In this document: one piece after another, positions 12,051 through 26,200 of the stretch | Layout of the letters: every line of letters begins with the position of its first letter | Numbering within the stretch: the first letter of the stretch is position 1 | Assembly (NCBI RefSeq): GCF_963676685.1 | Contig: NC_092350.1 | Location: forward strand, 6,313,486-6,377,485 | Reading direction: 5' to 3' | Source: Mytilus edulis | Taxonomy: Eukaryota > Mollusca > Bivalvia > Mytilida > Mytilidae | DNA: 64,000 nucleotides | Notes under the pieces: generated by a model | Told to the model about the DNA's origin: nothing | Databases searched by the model: none | Seen by the model: only the letters and a program-made list of their open reading frames with translations | Program-made: the position numbers and the translations under genes

Positions 12051-12890
12051 GTACACGAATGTTTTGGACAAGGTTAATATGTTGATGTGTTTTTTTCTTC
12101 TCAGAAATTGTTTGATCGACAAAAGCAATGACACCAGAGACATTCTATATCGTATTTGTATTGTTCATACATGGATGTTTTGGACAAGGTTACTGATATG
12201 TTGATGTGTTTTTTTTTCTTTCAGAAATTGTTTGATCGACAAAAGCAATCACACCAGTGACATTCTATATCGTATTTGTATTGTTCATACATGGATGTTT
12301 TGGACAAGGTTACTGATATGTTGATGTGTTTTTTTTCTTTCAGAAATTGTTTGATCGACAAAAGCAATCACACCAGTGACATTCTATATCGTATTTGTAT
12401 TGTTCATACATGAATGCTTTGGACAAGGTTAATATGTTGATGTGTTTTTTCCCCAGAAATATTGTTTGATCGACAAAAGCAATCACACCAGTGACATTCT
12501 ATATCGTATTTGTATTGTTCATACATGGATGTTTTGGACAAGGTTACTGATATGTTGATGTGGTTTTTTTTTCTTTCAGAAATTGTTTGATCGACAAAAG
12601 CAATCACACCAGTGACATTCTATATCGTATTTGTATTGTTCATACATGAATGCTTTGGACAAGGTTATTATGTTGATGTGATTTTTTTTCAGAAATTGTT
12701 TGATCGACAAAAGCAATCACACCAGTGACATTCTATATCGTATTTGTATTGTTCATACATGAATGTTTTGGACAAGGTTAATATATTGATGTGTTTTTTT
12801 TTCTTCAGAAATTGTTTGATCGACAAACGCAATGACACCAGTGACATATTATATTGTATTTGTATTGATGGTACATGAATGTTCTGGAGT
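12051..12890 (+). repeat. ~113-121 bp minisatellite, seven units
   Basis: Units contain GTTTTGGACAAGGTTA, GTTGATGTG, a T-rich tract plus CTTTCAG, AAATTGTTTGATCGACAAAA, and CGTATTTGTATTGTTCATAC. Shared points recur at about 12161, 12281, 12400, 12515, 12636, 12749 and 12865. Each unit carries a T-tract-CAG that looks like a 3' splice site. Confidence 0.9.
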
Positions 12891-12894
12891 TTGC

Positions 12895-14051
12895 TATTAT
12901 CCCAATAACCAAACACCAGTCAAGTATAACTTTGTAGTAGGTAGGTAGACATCTATATAAACTTCATGGTAAAATGCTAGATTTTGATTGGCTAATACGA
13001 GGGAGAAACAAAACATGGCTGAGCGGGAGAACATTTTTTTTAATGTCACCCTACGATGAAGTCCAATCAAAACTAGATAATCTAAATGATAATTAATTGA
13101 ATTTACATCAAGTAATTAGAGACAATGCCTAAGTTTTACGTTTTGACACAGAACTTTTTTGTTGACTGTCAGAATAAAAAAAATAAAACATCTTGCTTCA
13201 CTTCTGTTGATTTTTCGAATACCCGTAATGCTGTTATGTACGGTACGTCATAGTAAACTCAACGATAAAAGACAATAAAGAAAAACATTCAGTATAATAA
13301 ATTGAATAACACATAGCTGAGAGGGAGACAGAGCAGATTGGTACCCCTCGGTTGACACAGTTTTCTCGGGGTAACAATCTGCTCTATCACCCTTTCAGCT
13401 GTGTATTATTCATATAATGTTTTGGTAATTATATACAAAATGCCTCCAAATTCAATCCTTTTTTTTAAACACAACACTTTTGTTGTTAGATGGAGATTTT
13501 CAGTTTTTATATGTTTTAACATTTTTTAAAGTGATTATTCGTATACTCAATACTGAATGTGTGTCGTGTTGTTATAAATTTTAAAATTATTTCTCTATTA
13601 TCCTGTTGATACGTAATTCATATCTGGACAATTCGGTAACTTTTCCACTTATATATTCTTTGAATGTTTTATAGATATAAGAAGCTGTGGTATGAGTGTC
13701 AAGGAGACAAATCTCCATCCAAATAAAAAAAAAAATTACGTCAAAGTACGGTCTTCAACACGGAGCCTTGGCTCACACCGAACAGCAAGCTATAAAGCAA
13801 CAACATGACATATTCTAAACGTTTTGTACTATTCATAAACTAAACAAACGGCCGAGACACAAGTTTTACAAGGCCGAGACACAAGTTTTACAACTTGTTT
13901 GATACGTAAGTTACGTTAATGAAGTATTGTGTCTTCTGTTAATGCTTTGGTTCCTAAAGTTTCAGAAATATCTTGAAAGTTAAAAAGATATTAACAGTAT
14001 ACTCTTATGTCCATGAGTACGCAGGAACATTCATATACTTTTGTATTCTAG
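12895..14051 (+). other. Region before the first recognised iGluR exon
   Basis: AT-rich. It contains an inverted pair (ACACAGCTGA-type) at about 13,300-13,410 and a + copy of the 'gccaatgagacaac'-related family at 13,680-13,800. I searched for an exon encoding a signal peptide with a phase-1 donor and could not support one. Confidence 0.5.
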
Positions 14052-14234
14052 GTATTTTAAGTCCGTCGACTGGATTGAGTCCGTTACAAGAATTTGTTGA
14101 GAAGAATATTCAGAGTAACGATACAGATGTGATAGACTGTTACGGTTCAATAACTATAGTGAACGTTAACGTACGAGATAATCTGACCATACAGGAGAAT
14201 GGATGGACTAACATCAAAGATGGACTAAACACAA
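14052..14234 (+). CDS. iGluR exon: N-terminal domain, source exon of the array
   Basis: First recognised exon, 183 nt, phase 1 in and phase 1 out. The acceptor follows a T-rich tract ending in TTCTAG at 14051. The donor is CAA|GTATGT at 14235. It encodes the stretch from SPLQEFVEKNI to NGWTNIKDGLNT. Joined to the exon at 33065 it reads GLNT-T-LKLQAND and runs into GVSVVIGP, the usual order in iGluR N-terminal domains. Its last 75 nt are the template of the tandem array that fills the following intron. The frame stays open upstream to 13973 but has no ATG there, so an upstream exon is expected. Confidence 0.85.
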
Positions 14235-17200
14235 GTATGTATATATATATAGTGAACGTTAACGTACGAGATAATCTGACCATACAGGAGAATGGATGGA
14301 CTAACATTAAAGATGGACTAAACACAAGTATGTATATATATATATAGTAAACGTTAACGTACGAGATAATCTGACCATACAGGAGAATGGATGGACTAAC
14401 ATCAAAGATGGACTTAACACAAGTATGTATATATATATATAGTGAACGTTAACGTACGAGATAATCTGACCATACAGGAGAATGGATGGACTAACATTAA
14501 AGATGGACTAAACCCAAGTATGTATATATATATATAGTGAACGTTAACGTACGAGATAATCTGACCATACAGGAGAATGGATGGACTAACATCAAAGAAG
14601 GACTTAACACAAGTATGTATATATATATATATAGTGAACGTTAACGTCCGAGATAATCTGACCATACAGGAGAATGGATGGACTAACATCAAAGATGGAC
14701 TAAACACAAGTATGTATATATATATATATATAGTGAACGTTAACGTACGAGATAATCTGACCATACAGGAGAATGGATGGACTAACATTAAAGATGGACT
14801 AAACACAAGTATGTATATATATATATATAGTAAACGTTAACGTACGAGATAATCTGACCATACAGGAGAATGGATGGACTAACATCAAAGATGGACTAAA
14901 CACAAGTATGTATATATATATATAGTGAACGTTAACGTACGAGATAATCTGACCATACAGGAGAATGGATGGACTAACATTAAAGATGGACTAAGCACAA
15001 GTATGTATATATATATATATACAACTCGTCTAAACATCAACCCAACAATGTTAGATCTGTAAATTTGCTTTCGCAAATTTTTGGTTCTTCCCTGGCCGGG
15101 ATTCGAACCCATGCTACTGTGATATCGTGACACCAAATCGCCTGCACTGCAGCCGTCCCGCTAGACCACACGACCACCTGGGCTCTCAAAAAAGAGCTTT
15201 CGCTGGCCGTGTGTTACCTTTCCACGTCAGTTTTAATCTAGCGGCGTACTGCAGTACATGATATATAAGGCATGAAGATGTTATATATATATATAGTGAA
15301 CGTTAACGTCCGAGATAATCTGACCATACAGGAGAATGGATGGACGAACATTAAAGATGGACTAAACACAAGTATGTATATATATATATAGTAAACGTTA
15401 ACGTCCGAGATAATCTGACCATACAGGAGAATGGATGGACTAACATTAAAGATGGACTAAACACAAGTATGTATATATATATATAGTAAACGTTAACGTC
15501 CGAGATAATCTGACCATACAGGAGAATGGATGGACTAACATCAAAGATGGACTAAACACAAGTATGTATATATATATATAGTGAACGTTAACGTCCGAGA
15601 TAATCTGACCATACAGGAGAATGGATGGACTAACATCAAAGATGGACTAAACACAAGTATGTATATATATATATATATAGTTAACGTTAACGTCCGAGAT
15701 AATCTGACCATACAGGAGAATGGACGGACTAACATCAAAGATGGACTAAACACAAGTATGTATATATATATATATAGTGAACGTTAACGTCCGAGATAAT
15801 CTGACCATACAGGAGAATGGATGGACTTACATCAAAGATGGACTAAACACAAGTATGTATATATATATATATAGTGAACGTTAACGTCCGAGATAATCTG
15901 ACCATACAGGAGAATGGATGGACTAACATCAAAGATGGACTAAACACAAGTATGTATATATATATATATATATATAACTCGTCTAAACATCAACCCAACA
16001 ATGTTAGATCTGTAAATTTGCTTTATATATATATAGTGAACGTTAACGTCCGAGATAATCTGACCATACAGGAGAATGGATGGACTAACATCAAAGAAGG
16101 ACTTAACACAAGTATGTATATATATGCTGAGCCTGACTCAGCTAGTATAACCATATGATTGTATCGCAATCTCGGCAAATTACAAAGAATAACAACTTGT
16201 GTGTGAAGATTGTAGATTGTAATTCCACCAGAAATGATACAGGAGTTTTACAGAGTGTGTAATGTTTGGTAAACTGAAAGAAATAAAAATACAATATTTT
16301 ACAATATGTACGAAAGAAATATATGAATGTTCAATGCAATAATAATATCAAGTCAAAAACGAAAGTAGAATTCTCAGGTCAATTCATAGAAATAAACAAT
16401 TACAGTTCGTATTTGTTGAATAAACGTGGAATTCAAGTTAACGGAATTAACGGTATATATATTTAACAGTTTATAATCGATTTGAAACGTACTTGACGGT
16501 GATTTGTCACAATATCCACAGGAGCAGATTTGTCGTGGCATCCATTTGCAATAGACAGGTGAGGAAGAGAAAGTAAACGGTAGTGAAAATACGGATAAGT
16601 CCAGATTATTTCCGGAAAATACGGATGTCTAAAAATCCAATCAAATAGACTATACAATGAATATAATTGCGGATGTGATCCAGAATACTCCCCGTCTGAA
16701 ATCTACCTGATATCACTATTATTCCATAAGATATAACACATATGAATGTCACTATATAAATCCAGAGATATATACATATATTTACACAGGAGTGTTCTCT
16801 ATGAGAAGAATCATGTCCACGATAGGGCGTGTGTAGGTTGTGGCTTTTCCATTAACGATAACTCGCACTTCTGCTTTTCGGACATGTTCGTCTGAACTTT
16901 TAAATGAGTTCACTATAATTCCAACGGGCCATTGGGTACGGCAAATGTTTTTGTCCTTAAGAAGAATGACGTCTCCTTCGATGAGATCACGGCGATCTTC
17001 GGTCCATTTTCGTCGTTGTTGTAGTAACGGCAGGTATTCCTTCCTCCAACGGGACCAGAAAACACTGGCCAGAGCCTGTACTCGTCTCCATTCGGCAAGA
17101 CAGAGATCTCGTTTGTCGAATTCCCCAAGATGGTCTGAAGTGAAAACGTAGTCAGTTTTCTGTGTCAATAACATAGCCGGAGTTAATATTAACGGATTCT

Positions 17201-20200
17201 CTGGATCTGTTGATACCGGTACCAGAGGTCTAGAGTTCACTATTGCTGAAACTTCTGCCATTAGTGTGTTAAGCACGTCATGCGTAAGGCTTCTTCCGGC
17301 TGCATTTAGAAGCATAGAATCAAGAATTCTTCTGGTGATACCAATCATTCTTTCCCAGGCTCCACCCATGTGGGACGAATGCGGCGCATTGAAGATCCAA
17401 GTTGTACCAGAACTGTACAGAAAGTTCTTGAAGGGTCCATCTTCAACGTTGATTGAATCAATCTTTAAATCGTCGATTGCTCCAATAAAGTTTGTTCCAC
17501 GGTCAGATCGGAAAATCTTTACTTGGCCTCTTATAGCGGCGAATCTCCTGACGGCGTTTATGAAGGCCGAAGAACTCATTTCCTCGATTAATTCGATGTG
17601 AATAGCTCTTGTCACTAAGCATGTGAATAAAATTGCCCAACGTTTGGAGTTGGCGTATCCACCACGTGTTTTACGTGAAACAATTGTCCAGGGTCCAAAG
17701 GTGTCTATTCCAACGTTAGTAAACGGAGGTGAAGGTTCAAGACGGTCCTCTGGCAAATCAGACATGATTTGATACTCAGTTTTTCCTCTGAGTTTGCGGC
17801 ATGTCACACATTTGTGAATAATAGATGAGATTAAGCGTTTTGCTCCTACGATCCAAAATCCTGCGGATCGAATCGCTCCATCTGTGAAATGGCGACCTTG
17901 ATGTTTTATCTTGTTGTGGTAGTGTCGAACTAATAATGTTGCTACATGATTGCGTCCAGGGACGATCAATGGTTTCTTTTCACGGAGGTTCAAGTCCGAT
18001 TTTACAATACGGCCTCCAACTCGTAATAGTCCTCGTTCATCCAAAAACGGATTGAGGTTAGCTATCGGGCTCCGCTTATTAATTTGTTCCTGACGTTTTA
18101 TACAATCTATTTCATCTCCATAAACTTCCTGTTGTGCAGATATTAAGATGAAATTTTCGGCATTTGAAAAACTATCCACAGAAGTCACTGATGATGCCTG
18201 TTTTGACCCGTGTAAACGAGAGAAACGTTCCAAAAAGGCTATCGCTCGCACAAGTGATGTCCAGTTGGAGAATCGATTGAATCTATCAGTTCCGATACCT
18301 TTATGCTCAGGTGTGGAAAATGTTTTTGCAACATTAACAGTTGCACGGATTTCTCCATCTTCTTCTGGATCTATTAGCTGGTATATATCCTCAGAATTCT
18401 TCTGTTCTGAGGAAAGAAGTTGTTTTGGTCCTAATAACCATTCGCTGCTGTGAATTTCATGGGCTTGTACGGACCTTGTTCCCGAGTCTGCGGGATTACG
18501 GTGAGTTGGTACATAATTCCATTGACTTGGAGAGCTAAATTTTCTTATTTTCTCCACTCGATTGGCGACATAGATGAAGAACCTTCTTGTCTCGTTACTT
18601 ATGTAGCCTAGGACTACTTTACTGTCTGTGTAGAATTTTACGGTGTCTATATGTAAATCTAAATTATCCATGATGGTCTGTGTTATCTCGACTGCTAATA
18701 CTGCAGCAGATAGTTCAAGGCGTGGAATAGTATGACCACTTGTTGGTGCAACTTTAGCTTTCCCAAGAATGAAACCTATGTTTGGTTCACCACTACTGTC
18801 GGTCGTGCGTAGATATGCAACAGCTGCTATGGCTTTTTCTGATGCATCAGAGAAGACATGTAACTCCTTTGTGGTGGTTTTGCTGAGATACGGCACGTAT
18901 GTACGTGGAATGCGCAATGTTTCGATAGCAATTAGAGTGTCTCTCCAAGATTTCCACTCATCTGCTGTCTCATCAGAAAGAGGTTGGTCCCAATCAACGG
19001 TTTCTGATACTATTTTCCGTAATAGGAGTTTCCCTTGTATAATCACTGGAGCCAAAAATCCTAGAGGATCGTAGAGACTGTTTATCGTTGATAAAATTCC
19101 TCTCCGAGTAATCGGTTTGTTTTCTGATGATAATTGAAATAAGAAGTTATCAGTGTTTACGTCCCAGCTGAGACCAAGACTACGTTGCAGGGGTTTGCTG
19201 TCGCATTCTAAGTCTAGATCTTTAAGATTTGAAGCCAAATCACTGACATGAAATGCAGACATAACTTCCGCACAATTAGAGGCAAACTTGTGAAGGCGTA
19301 AGTTTCCATATTTTGCTAATGCTTGCTGTGTGTCCTTCATGAGCTTAACAGCTTCCTCTTTAGTAGGACATGACGTTAGACCGTCGTCGACATAGAAGTC
19401 TCTTGTAACAAAGCTAGTCACGTGACTGCCAAACTCTTGTTCTGATGCTTGAGCTGCTTTTCTGAGTCCAAGCGTAGCAACGGCAGGTGACGGACTATTT
19501 CCGAAAACATGAACTCTCATGCGGTACTCGACAAGGTTCTTCTGTAGGTCATTGTCTTTATGCCATAAAAATCTCAGATAATTTCGGTGGTCTTTTCTGA
19601 CAACAAAGCAGTGAAACATATGTTGAACGTCTGCAGTAACTGCGACCATTTCTTTCCTGAAACGCAGCAATACTCCCAAGAGATCATTGGTCAAGTCTGG
19701 ACCTGTAAGCAGGACGCTGTTAAGTGAAACTCCGTTACATTTGGCGGAAGAATCAAACACACCTCTTATCTGATCGGGTTTCTTCGGATGATAAACACCA
19801 AACAATGGCAAATACCAACACTCCTCATGTTCGTGCAATGGTGGAGCGAGCTCTGCATGATTATTGTCCAGGATCTTACTCATAAAAGTAAGAAAGTGTT
19901 CCCGCTTAACTGGGTTTCTATTCAAACTGATGTCTAACATATTAGCACGATGAAGAGCTTGTTGTCTGTTGCTTGGCAATGGCTGTCTTGGCACTCGGAA
20001 CGGCAACGGTGCTACCCAACTTCCTTCCGAGTCTCTTACAAATTCGTTGTCCATCTGCTTCATGAACATTTTGTCCTCATATGACTGTCCAGGCTTGTCA
20101 TCGTCCCTTGTTTTTTCAAAGAGTGGCGATTGTAGGTCTTTCGTTACAGGGTCTGTGTAGTTTTCCCGGATGTCAAACTTGCTTGTGCATGGTTGAAAGG

Positions 20201-23200
20201 TTGAAGGTTGTCCTGTAGGCAAAATGTTGGTTATTTTGACATTTAACTCAAGAGGAACATGCTGCTTGTTAATGCAGGTCTCTCCTATCACTACCCAACC
20301 AAGTTTCAATTGTTGTGCATATGGAGTTCTGGGTGGTCCTATGCGCTGATCGAGGACATGGTGTGCCTCTATAAGGTCTCTGCCAATTAAGAGAAGAATT
20401 TGGCAATTTTCCTCTATTGGTGGAATGCTACCTCTAAGTTCTTTTAAATGAGGGTGATGCATTGTTACTTCAGGAGTAGGTATTTCGTCCCTATTATTGG
20501 GAATATGATCACATTCAATCAGTACAGGAAGGTCAAACTTGTCATTACCATTGATTGATTCCATGACGAAACCTCTTCCTCTTTTGCCGGAAGTGACTAC
20601 TTTGCCGGAGCATGTTGATAAAGTATAGTTTTCCGGTTTATCTTTGACGTCGAAAAGATTAAAGAATTCGGGCGATGCTAGTGACCGGTTGCTTTGGTCA
20701 TCAATGATGGCGTACATGCGAATAACTTTGTACTGGTTATCTTTGTGATAAACATTCACAGGAAGTATTTTAGCACAAGATTTCCCACTATATGTATCTT
20801 TGCAGATCTCAGTACAGGTAGAGTTAACTGAGGTTGCCTTAGTTTCAGCCGATTCTATAGGCTCCCCGCCGTAGGCTTGCTTAGGCGAGCTAGACTGTGA
20901 ACTTGCAGGTTGCTGTGGTCTAGTGATGTGAAGTGCGGTAGTGTGTTGTTTACTTCCACATTCTTTACAACTTATGCTTGCATTGCAATCCCGGCTTCTA
21001 TGTGTGGTAGAATCACAACACTTGTAACATACATTGTTTTCTTTTAAAAGACCTTTGCGCTCCTCTATTGACTTGGCTCGGAACGCTCGACATTCATTTA
21101 AGGAATGCTTTGTATTGTGCAGAATACAAAGACCTTGTTTGCTGGCGTCTCCAGATTGCTGCCCAACTGCTGTTTTATGAGCACCAACTTTAGTCCTAGG
21201 GTAAGGCGTAGACCTTGGCGCAGCACCTTTTGTATTTGGTGTGGCTTTTGACCCAAAGATGAACCCAGGATCGTTCTTTGTTTTGCTTATTTCCCTGATG
21301 TAGGCAGAGAATTCTGTGAAAGGTGGAAAGGCAACGTCATATTTGGCCTTGTATCTTGTAGCCCTTGTGGTCCACTTTTCTTGGAGTCCGTACGGTAATT
21401 TTTCAACAATAGGATTTATCCCGGACGAGGAGTCAAAATATGCTAGCAAACATCCCAGCTTGGGATTTTCCTTGTGATATTCTATTTCTGATAGAATGTC
21501 AGACAGTTCGTAGAGACGTGCGTTGTCCTTATTTGTTAAGGTAGGGAATTTTGCAAGTTTACTCTTGAGAGAGGCTTCCAACATTTCTGGAGCGCCATAC
21601 CGCTCGTCAAGCCTCTTCCATAATCTCTGTATACCTATGGTAGGATTATTAGCGTTCGACGCTCTTATGCTAATGGCGTGTTTAGCAGACTCTGGACCGA
21701 GCCACTTGATCAGTAAATCGATCTGTTCTGAGTCAGAGACTTGTAACTCATCAGTCACGTTCTTGAAGCTTGCTTTCCAAGTATGAAAGGACTCTGCCCG
21801 ATCGTTAAAGCTTGTTAATCGGGAGAAAAGCAAGTCCTTGCGTAAAAGGAATCTAGTTATCTCTGATGTAAGGTTGATTTGTTGCTGGTTTGTAACAGGG
21901 ATCTCTTCTATTACGCCTTGTTTTTGGTGTGAAACAGGGATCTCTTCTATAAAGTCTTGTTTTATGCGTAAGACAGGGATCGCTTCTTTAACACCCTGTT
22001 TTTGATGTTCAGTAGGGCTCTCATCTGAAAGGCCTAGTTTTTGTATGCCGGTTACTAATCCCAGATCTGGGATAAAGGTAACTTCCGGTGACTTATTATC
22101 GGAAGGCAAGACGGCAGATGTCTGTGACAGCAAGTTCGATGCCACGGATGGCACGAACGCTGGTGCTTCGTGACTCAGCTCAATCTTAACAGGAATTTGT
22201 TTTTTCTTTTGAGGTCCTGTTACTTCCTTAACAACAGTTGATACAGGAAGTTTATTGACGAAATCTTGCACACGCTGGAGCGGGTCTTCCTTTTCGTCAG
22301 GGAGATCGCTATACGCTTGGCTATCATCGTATTCCAGGATACGAGCCTCGGCTTCTGCGGCTGCAGCTTCTCTCTGTGCTTCTAGAAGGTTAAATTTGGC
22401 TTTAAGCTCGGCCTTTTCCCGGCTTACTCGTGCGGCTTCTTGTTGCATTTGAGCCTTCCTGCGCATAGCCTCTTGTTCTAATTGCGTTTTTCTGTGAGCG
22501 GCCTCCTGTTCTAGCTGAACTGTTCTCTGTGCGGCCTCATGTTTACGTTGAGCGACTTCTTGCTCCATTTCAGCTTTTTTGCGTGCTGCTTCCTGTTCCA
22601 TTTCATTTTGTCTGAACAGGGCTTGTTCTTCTAACATTGCTTCCTGTTGTAGGATAAGGGCATGTTTTTCGACAAATGCTATCTTAGACTTTGCAGCCTC
22701 TGCCTTGGCTCGCTTTCTCCGTGCCAGGCTTGACATGTCTGACACGTTAGAGCTACCGCTGTGCGAGGTCTTCTTACCCCTTGAGGTCTTTGTTTTAGTG
22801 GATTTGGCCTTTGTTAGAGCGAGGCGATGCTCGTGTAGTTTTTCCATAACTAGCTCCACTTTGGACAGACGTAAATCCAAAGAGAGTTTACATGCATCAA
22901 TTTCTTTTTGACTCTCCAATGTTCGGGTCCTTTTCAGAAAGTCTAGGTATTCATCTGTAAGCCTACGATAATTATTACAGGCTTTAACAAGTTTGTCCTG
23001 GACTGTTAGGAGTTGCTGGAGATCGTTAGGAGGCGTTGTTACTTCCAATAACTGGGATTCAATGTCTGCCCAGAGAGCCTCTAGTTCCTGACAGAACTTG
23101 TCACGTTTTTCAGTGAAAGCTCCTTGTCCTTTTTCCGTGAGGTCACGTACTCGCCTAGCCTCGGGAGTTTCATCTGACTGTGATGTATTAGACGTATTTT

Positions 23201-26200
23201 CTAATAGTTCAGGGACATCTCCTTCTTGGGGCTGAATCTCTTCTTGTTGTTCCACATGACTGGGATCCATGTTGACTCAACGTTGTTAGGTTGCTGTCCA
23301 GTATACACAAGATATGTAGTCCACTGTCAGTGTGAAGGTATGTACGTTGCTACGTTGTCGTTCCTTGTCTGGATATGTAAAGACAGGTTGTCGTCAATTT
23401 ACTATGCTGAGCCTGACTCAGCTAGTATAACCATATGATTGTATCGCAATCTCGGCAAATTACAAAGAATAACAACTTGTGTGTGAAGATTGTAGATTGT
23501 AATTCCACCAGAAATGATACAGGAGTTTTACAGAGTGTGTAATGTTTGGTAAACTGAAAGAAATAAAAATACAATATTTTACAATATGTACGAAAGAAAT
23601 ATATGAATGTTCAATGCAATAATAATATCAAGTCAAAAACGAAAGTAGAATTCTCAGGTCAATTCATAGAAATAAACAATTACAGTTCGTATTTGTTGAA
23701 TAAACGTGGAATTCAAGTTAACGGAATTAAAGGTATATATATTTAACAGTTTATAATCGATTTGAAACGTACTTGACGGTGATTTGTCACAATATCCACA
23801 GGAGCAGATTTGTCGTGGCATCCATTTGCAATAGACAGGTGAGGAAGAGAAAGTAAACGGTAGTGAAAATACGGATAAGTCCAGATTATTTCCGGAAAAT
23901 ACGGATGTCTAAAAATCCAATCAAATAGACTATACAATGAATATAATTGCGGATGTGATCCAGAATAATATATATATATATAGTGAACGTTAACGTACGA
24001 GATAATCTGACCATACAGGAGAATGGATGGACTAACATCAAAGATGGACTTAACACAAGTATGTATATATATATATAGTAAACGTTAACGTACGAGATAA
24101 TCTGACCATACAGGAGAATGGATGGACTAACATCAAAGATGGACTAAACACAAGTATGTATATATATATATATATATATATAGTGAACGTTAACGTCTGA
24201 GATAATCTGACCATACAGGAGAATGGATGGACTAACATCAAAGAAGGACTTAACACAAGTATGTATATATATATATAGTGAACGTTAACGTACGAGATAA
24301 TCTGACCATACAGGAGAATGGATGGACTAACATCAAAGATGGACTTAACACAAGTATGTATATATATATATAGTAAACGTTAACGTACGAGATAATCTGA
24401 CCATACAGGAGAATGGATGGACTAACATCAAAGAAGGACTAAACACAAGTATGTATATATATATATAGTAAACGTTAACGTACGAGATAATCTGACCATA
24501 CAGGAGAATGGATGGACTAACATCAAAGATGGACTTAACACAAGTATATATATACATATATAGTGAACGTTAACGTCCGAGATAATCTGACCATACAGGA
24601 GAATGGATGGACTAACATCAAAGATGGACTAAACAAAAGTATGTATATATATATATATATAGTGAACGTTAACGTCCGAGATAATCTGACCATACAGGAG
24701 AATGGATGGACTAACATCAAAGAAGGACTTAACACAAGTATGTATATATATATATAGTGAACGTTAACGTACGAGATAATCTGACCATACAGGAGAATGG
24801 ATGGACTAACATCAAAGATGGACTTAACACAAGTATGTATATATATATATAGTAAACGTTAACGTACGAGATAATCTGACCATACATGAGAATGGATGGA
24901 CAAACATCAAGGATGGACCGAACACAAGTATGTATATATATATATAGTGAACGTTAACGTACGAGATAATCTGACCATACAGGAGAATGGATGGACTTAC
25001 ATCAAAGATGGACTTAACACAAGTATGTATATATATATATAGTGAACGTTAACGTACGAGATAATCTGACCATACAGGAGAATGGATGGAATAACATCAA
25101 AGATGGACTAAACACAAGTATGTATATATATATATAGTAAACGTTAACGTCCGAGATAATCTGACCATACAGGAGAATGGATGGACTAACATCAAAGATG
25201 GACTAAACACAAGTATGTATATATATATATAGTAAACGTTAACGTCCGAGATAATCTGACCATACAGGAGAATGGATGGACTAACATCAAAGATGGACTA
25301 AACACAAGTATGTATATATATATATATATATATATATAGTGAACGTTAACGTCCGAGATAATCTGACCATACAGGAGAATGGATGGACTAACATCAAGGA
25401 TGGACTAAACACAAGTATGTATATATATATATAGTGAACGTTAACGTCCGAGATAATCTGACCATACAGGAGAATGGATGGACTAACATCAAAGATGGAC
25501 TAAACACAAGTATGTATATATATATATATATAGTGAACGTTAACGTCCGAGATAATCTGACCATACAGGAGAATGGATGGACTAACATTAAAGATGGACT
25601 AAACACAAGTATATATATATATATATATATATAGTAAACGTTAACGTCCGAGATAATCTGACCATACAGGAGAATGGATGGACTAACATTAAAGATGGAC
25701 TAAACACAAGTATGTATATATATATATAGTAAAGGTTAACGTCTGAGATAATCTGACCATACAGGAGAATGGATGGACTAACATCAAAGATGGACTAAAC
25801 ACAAGTATGTATATATATATATAGTGAACGTTAACGTCCGAGATAATCTGACCATACAGGAGAATGGATGGACTAACATCAAAGATGGACTAAACACAAG
25901 TATGTATATATATATATATATAGTTAACGTTAACGTCCGAGATAATCTGACCATACAGGAGAATGGACGGACTAACATCAAAGATGGACTAAACACAAGT
26001 ATGTATATATATATATATAGTGAACGTTAACGTCCGAGATAATCTGACCATACAGGAGAATGGATGGACTTACATCAAAGATGGACTAAACACAAGTATG
26101 TATATATATATATATAGTGAACGTTAACGTCCGAGATAATCTGACCATACAGGAGAATGGATGGACTAACATCAAAGATGGACTAAACACAAGTATGTAT

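Larger units (their letters stand above)
16125..23967 (-). mobile_element. BEL/Pao LTR retrotransposon, intact-looking and young
   Basis: 7,843 bp, opposite in orientation to the host gene. It has two 563-bp LTRs (16125-16687 and 23405-23967), one long gag-pol frame, and a purine tract next to the 3' LTR. Flanks are TA repeat on both sides; ATATA at 16120-16124 and at 23968-23972 is consistent with a 5-bp target duplication, though the TA context makes this weak. The LTRs differ at one aligned base (16451 C, 23731 A). No internal stop or frameshift was seen. A primer-binding site beginning with TGG was not recognised just inside the 5' LTR. Confidence 0.95.

Noticed and set aside
15082-15185. 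Functional tRNA gene on the minus strand
   Set aside because: A and B boxes are present, but the sequence does not fold into a full cloverleaf by eye and continues into a SINE tail. It is a tRNA-derived SINE head.
16463-16657. 64-codon frame on the minus strand, repeated exactly at 23,743-23,937
   Set aside because: It lies wholly within the LTRs; its identity reflects LTR identity, not protein conservation.
16840-22911. Plus-strand frames of 60-110 codons opposite the BEL/Pao polyprotein
   Set aside because: They are shadows of the 2,162-codon minus-strand frame without their own domains.
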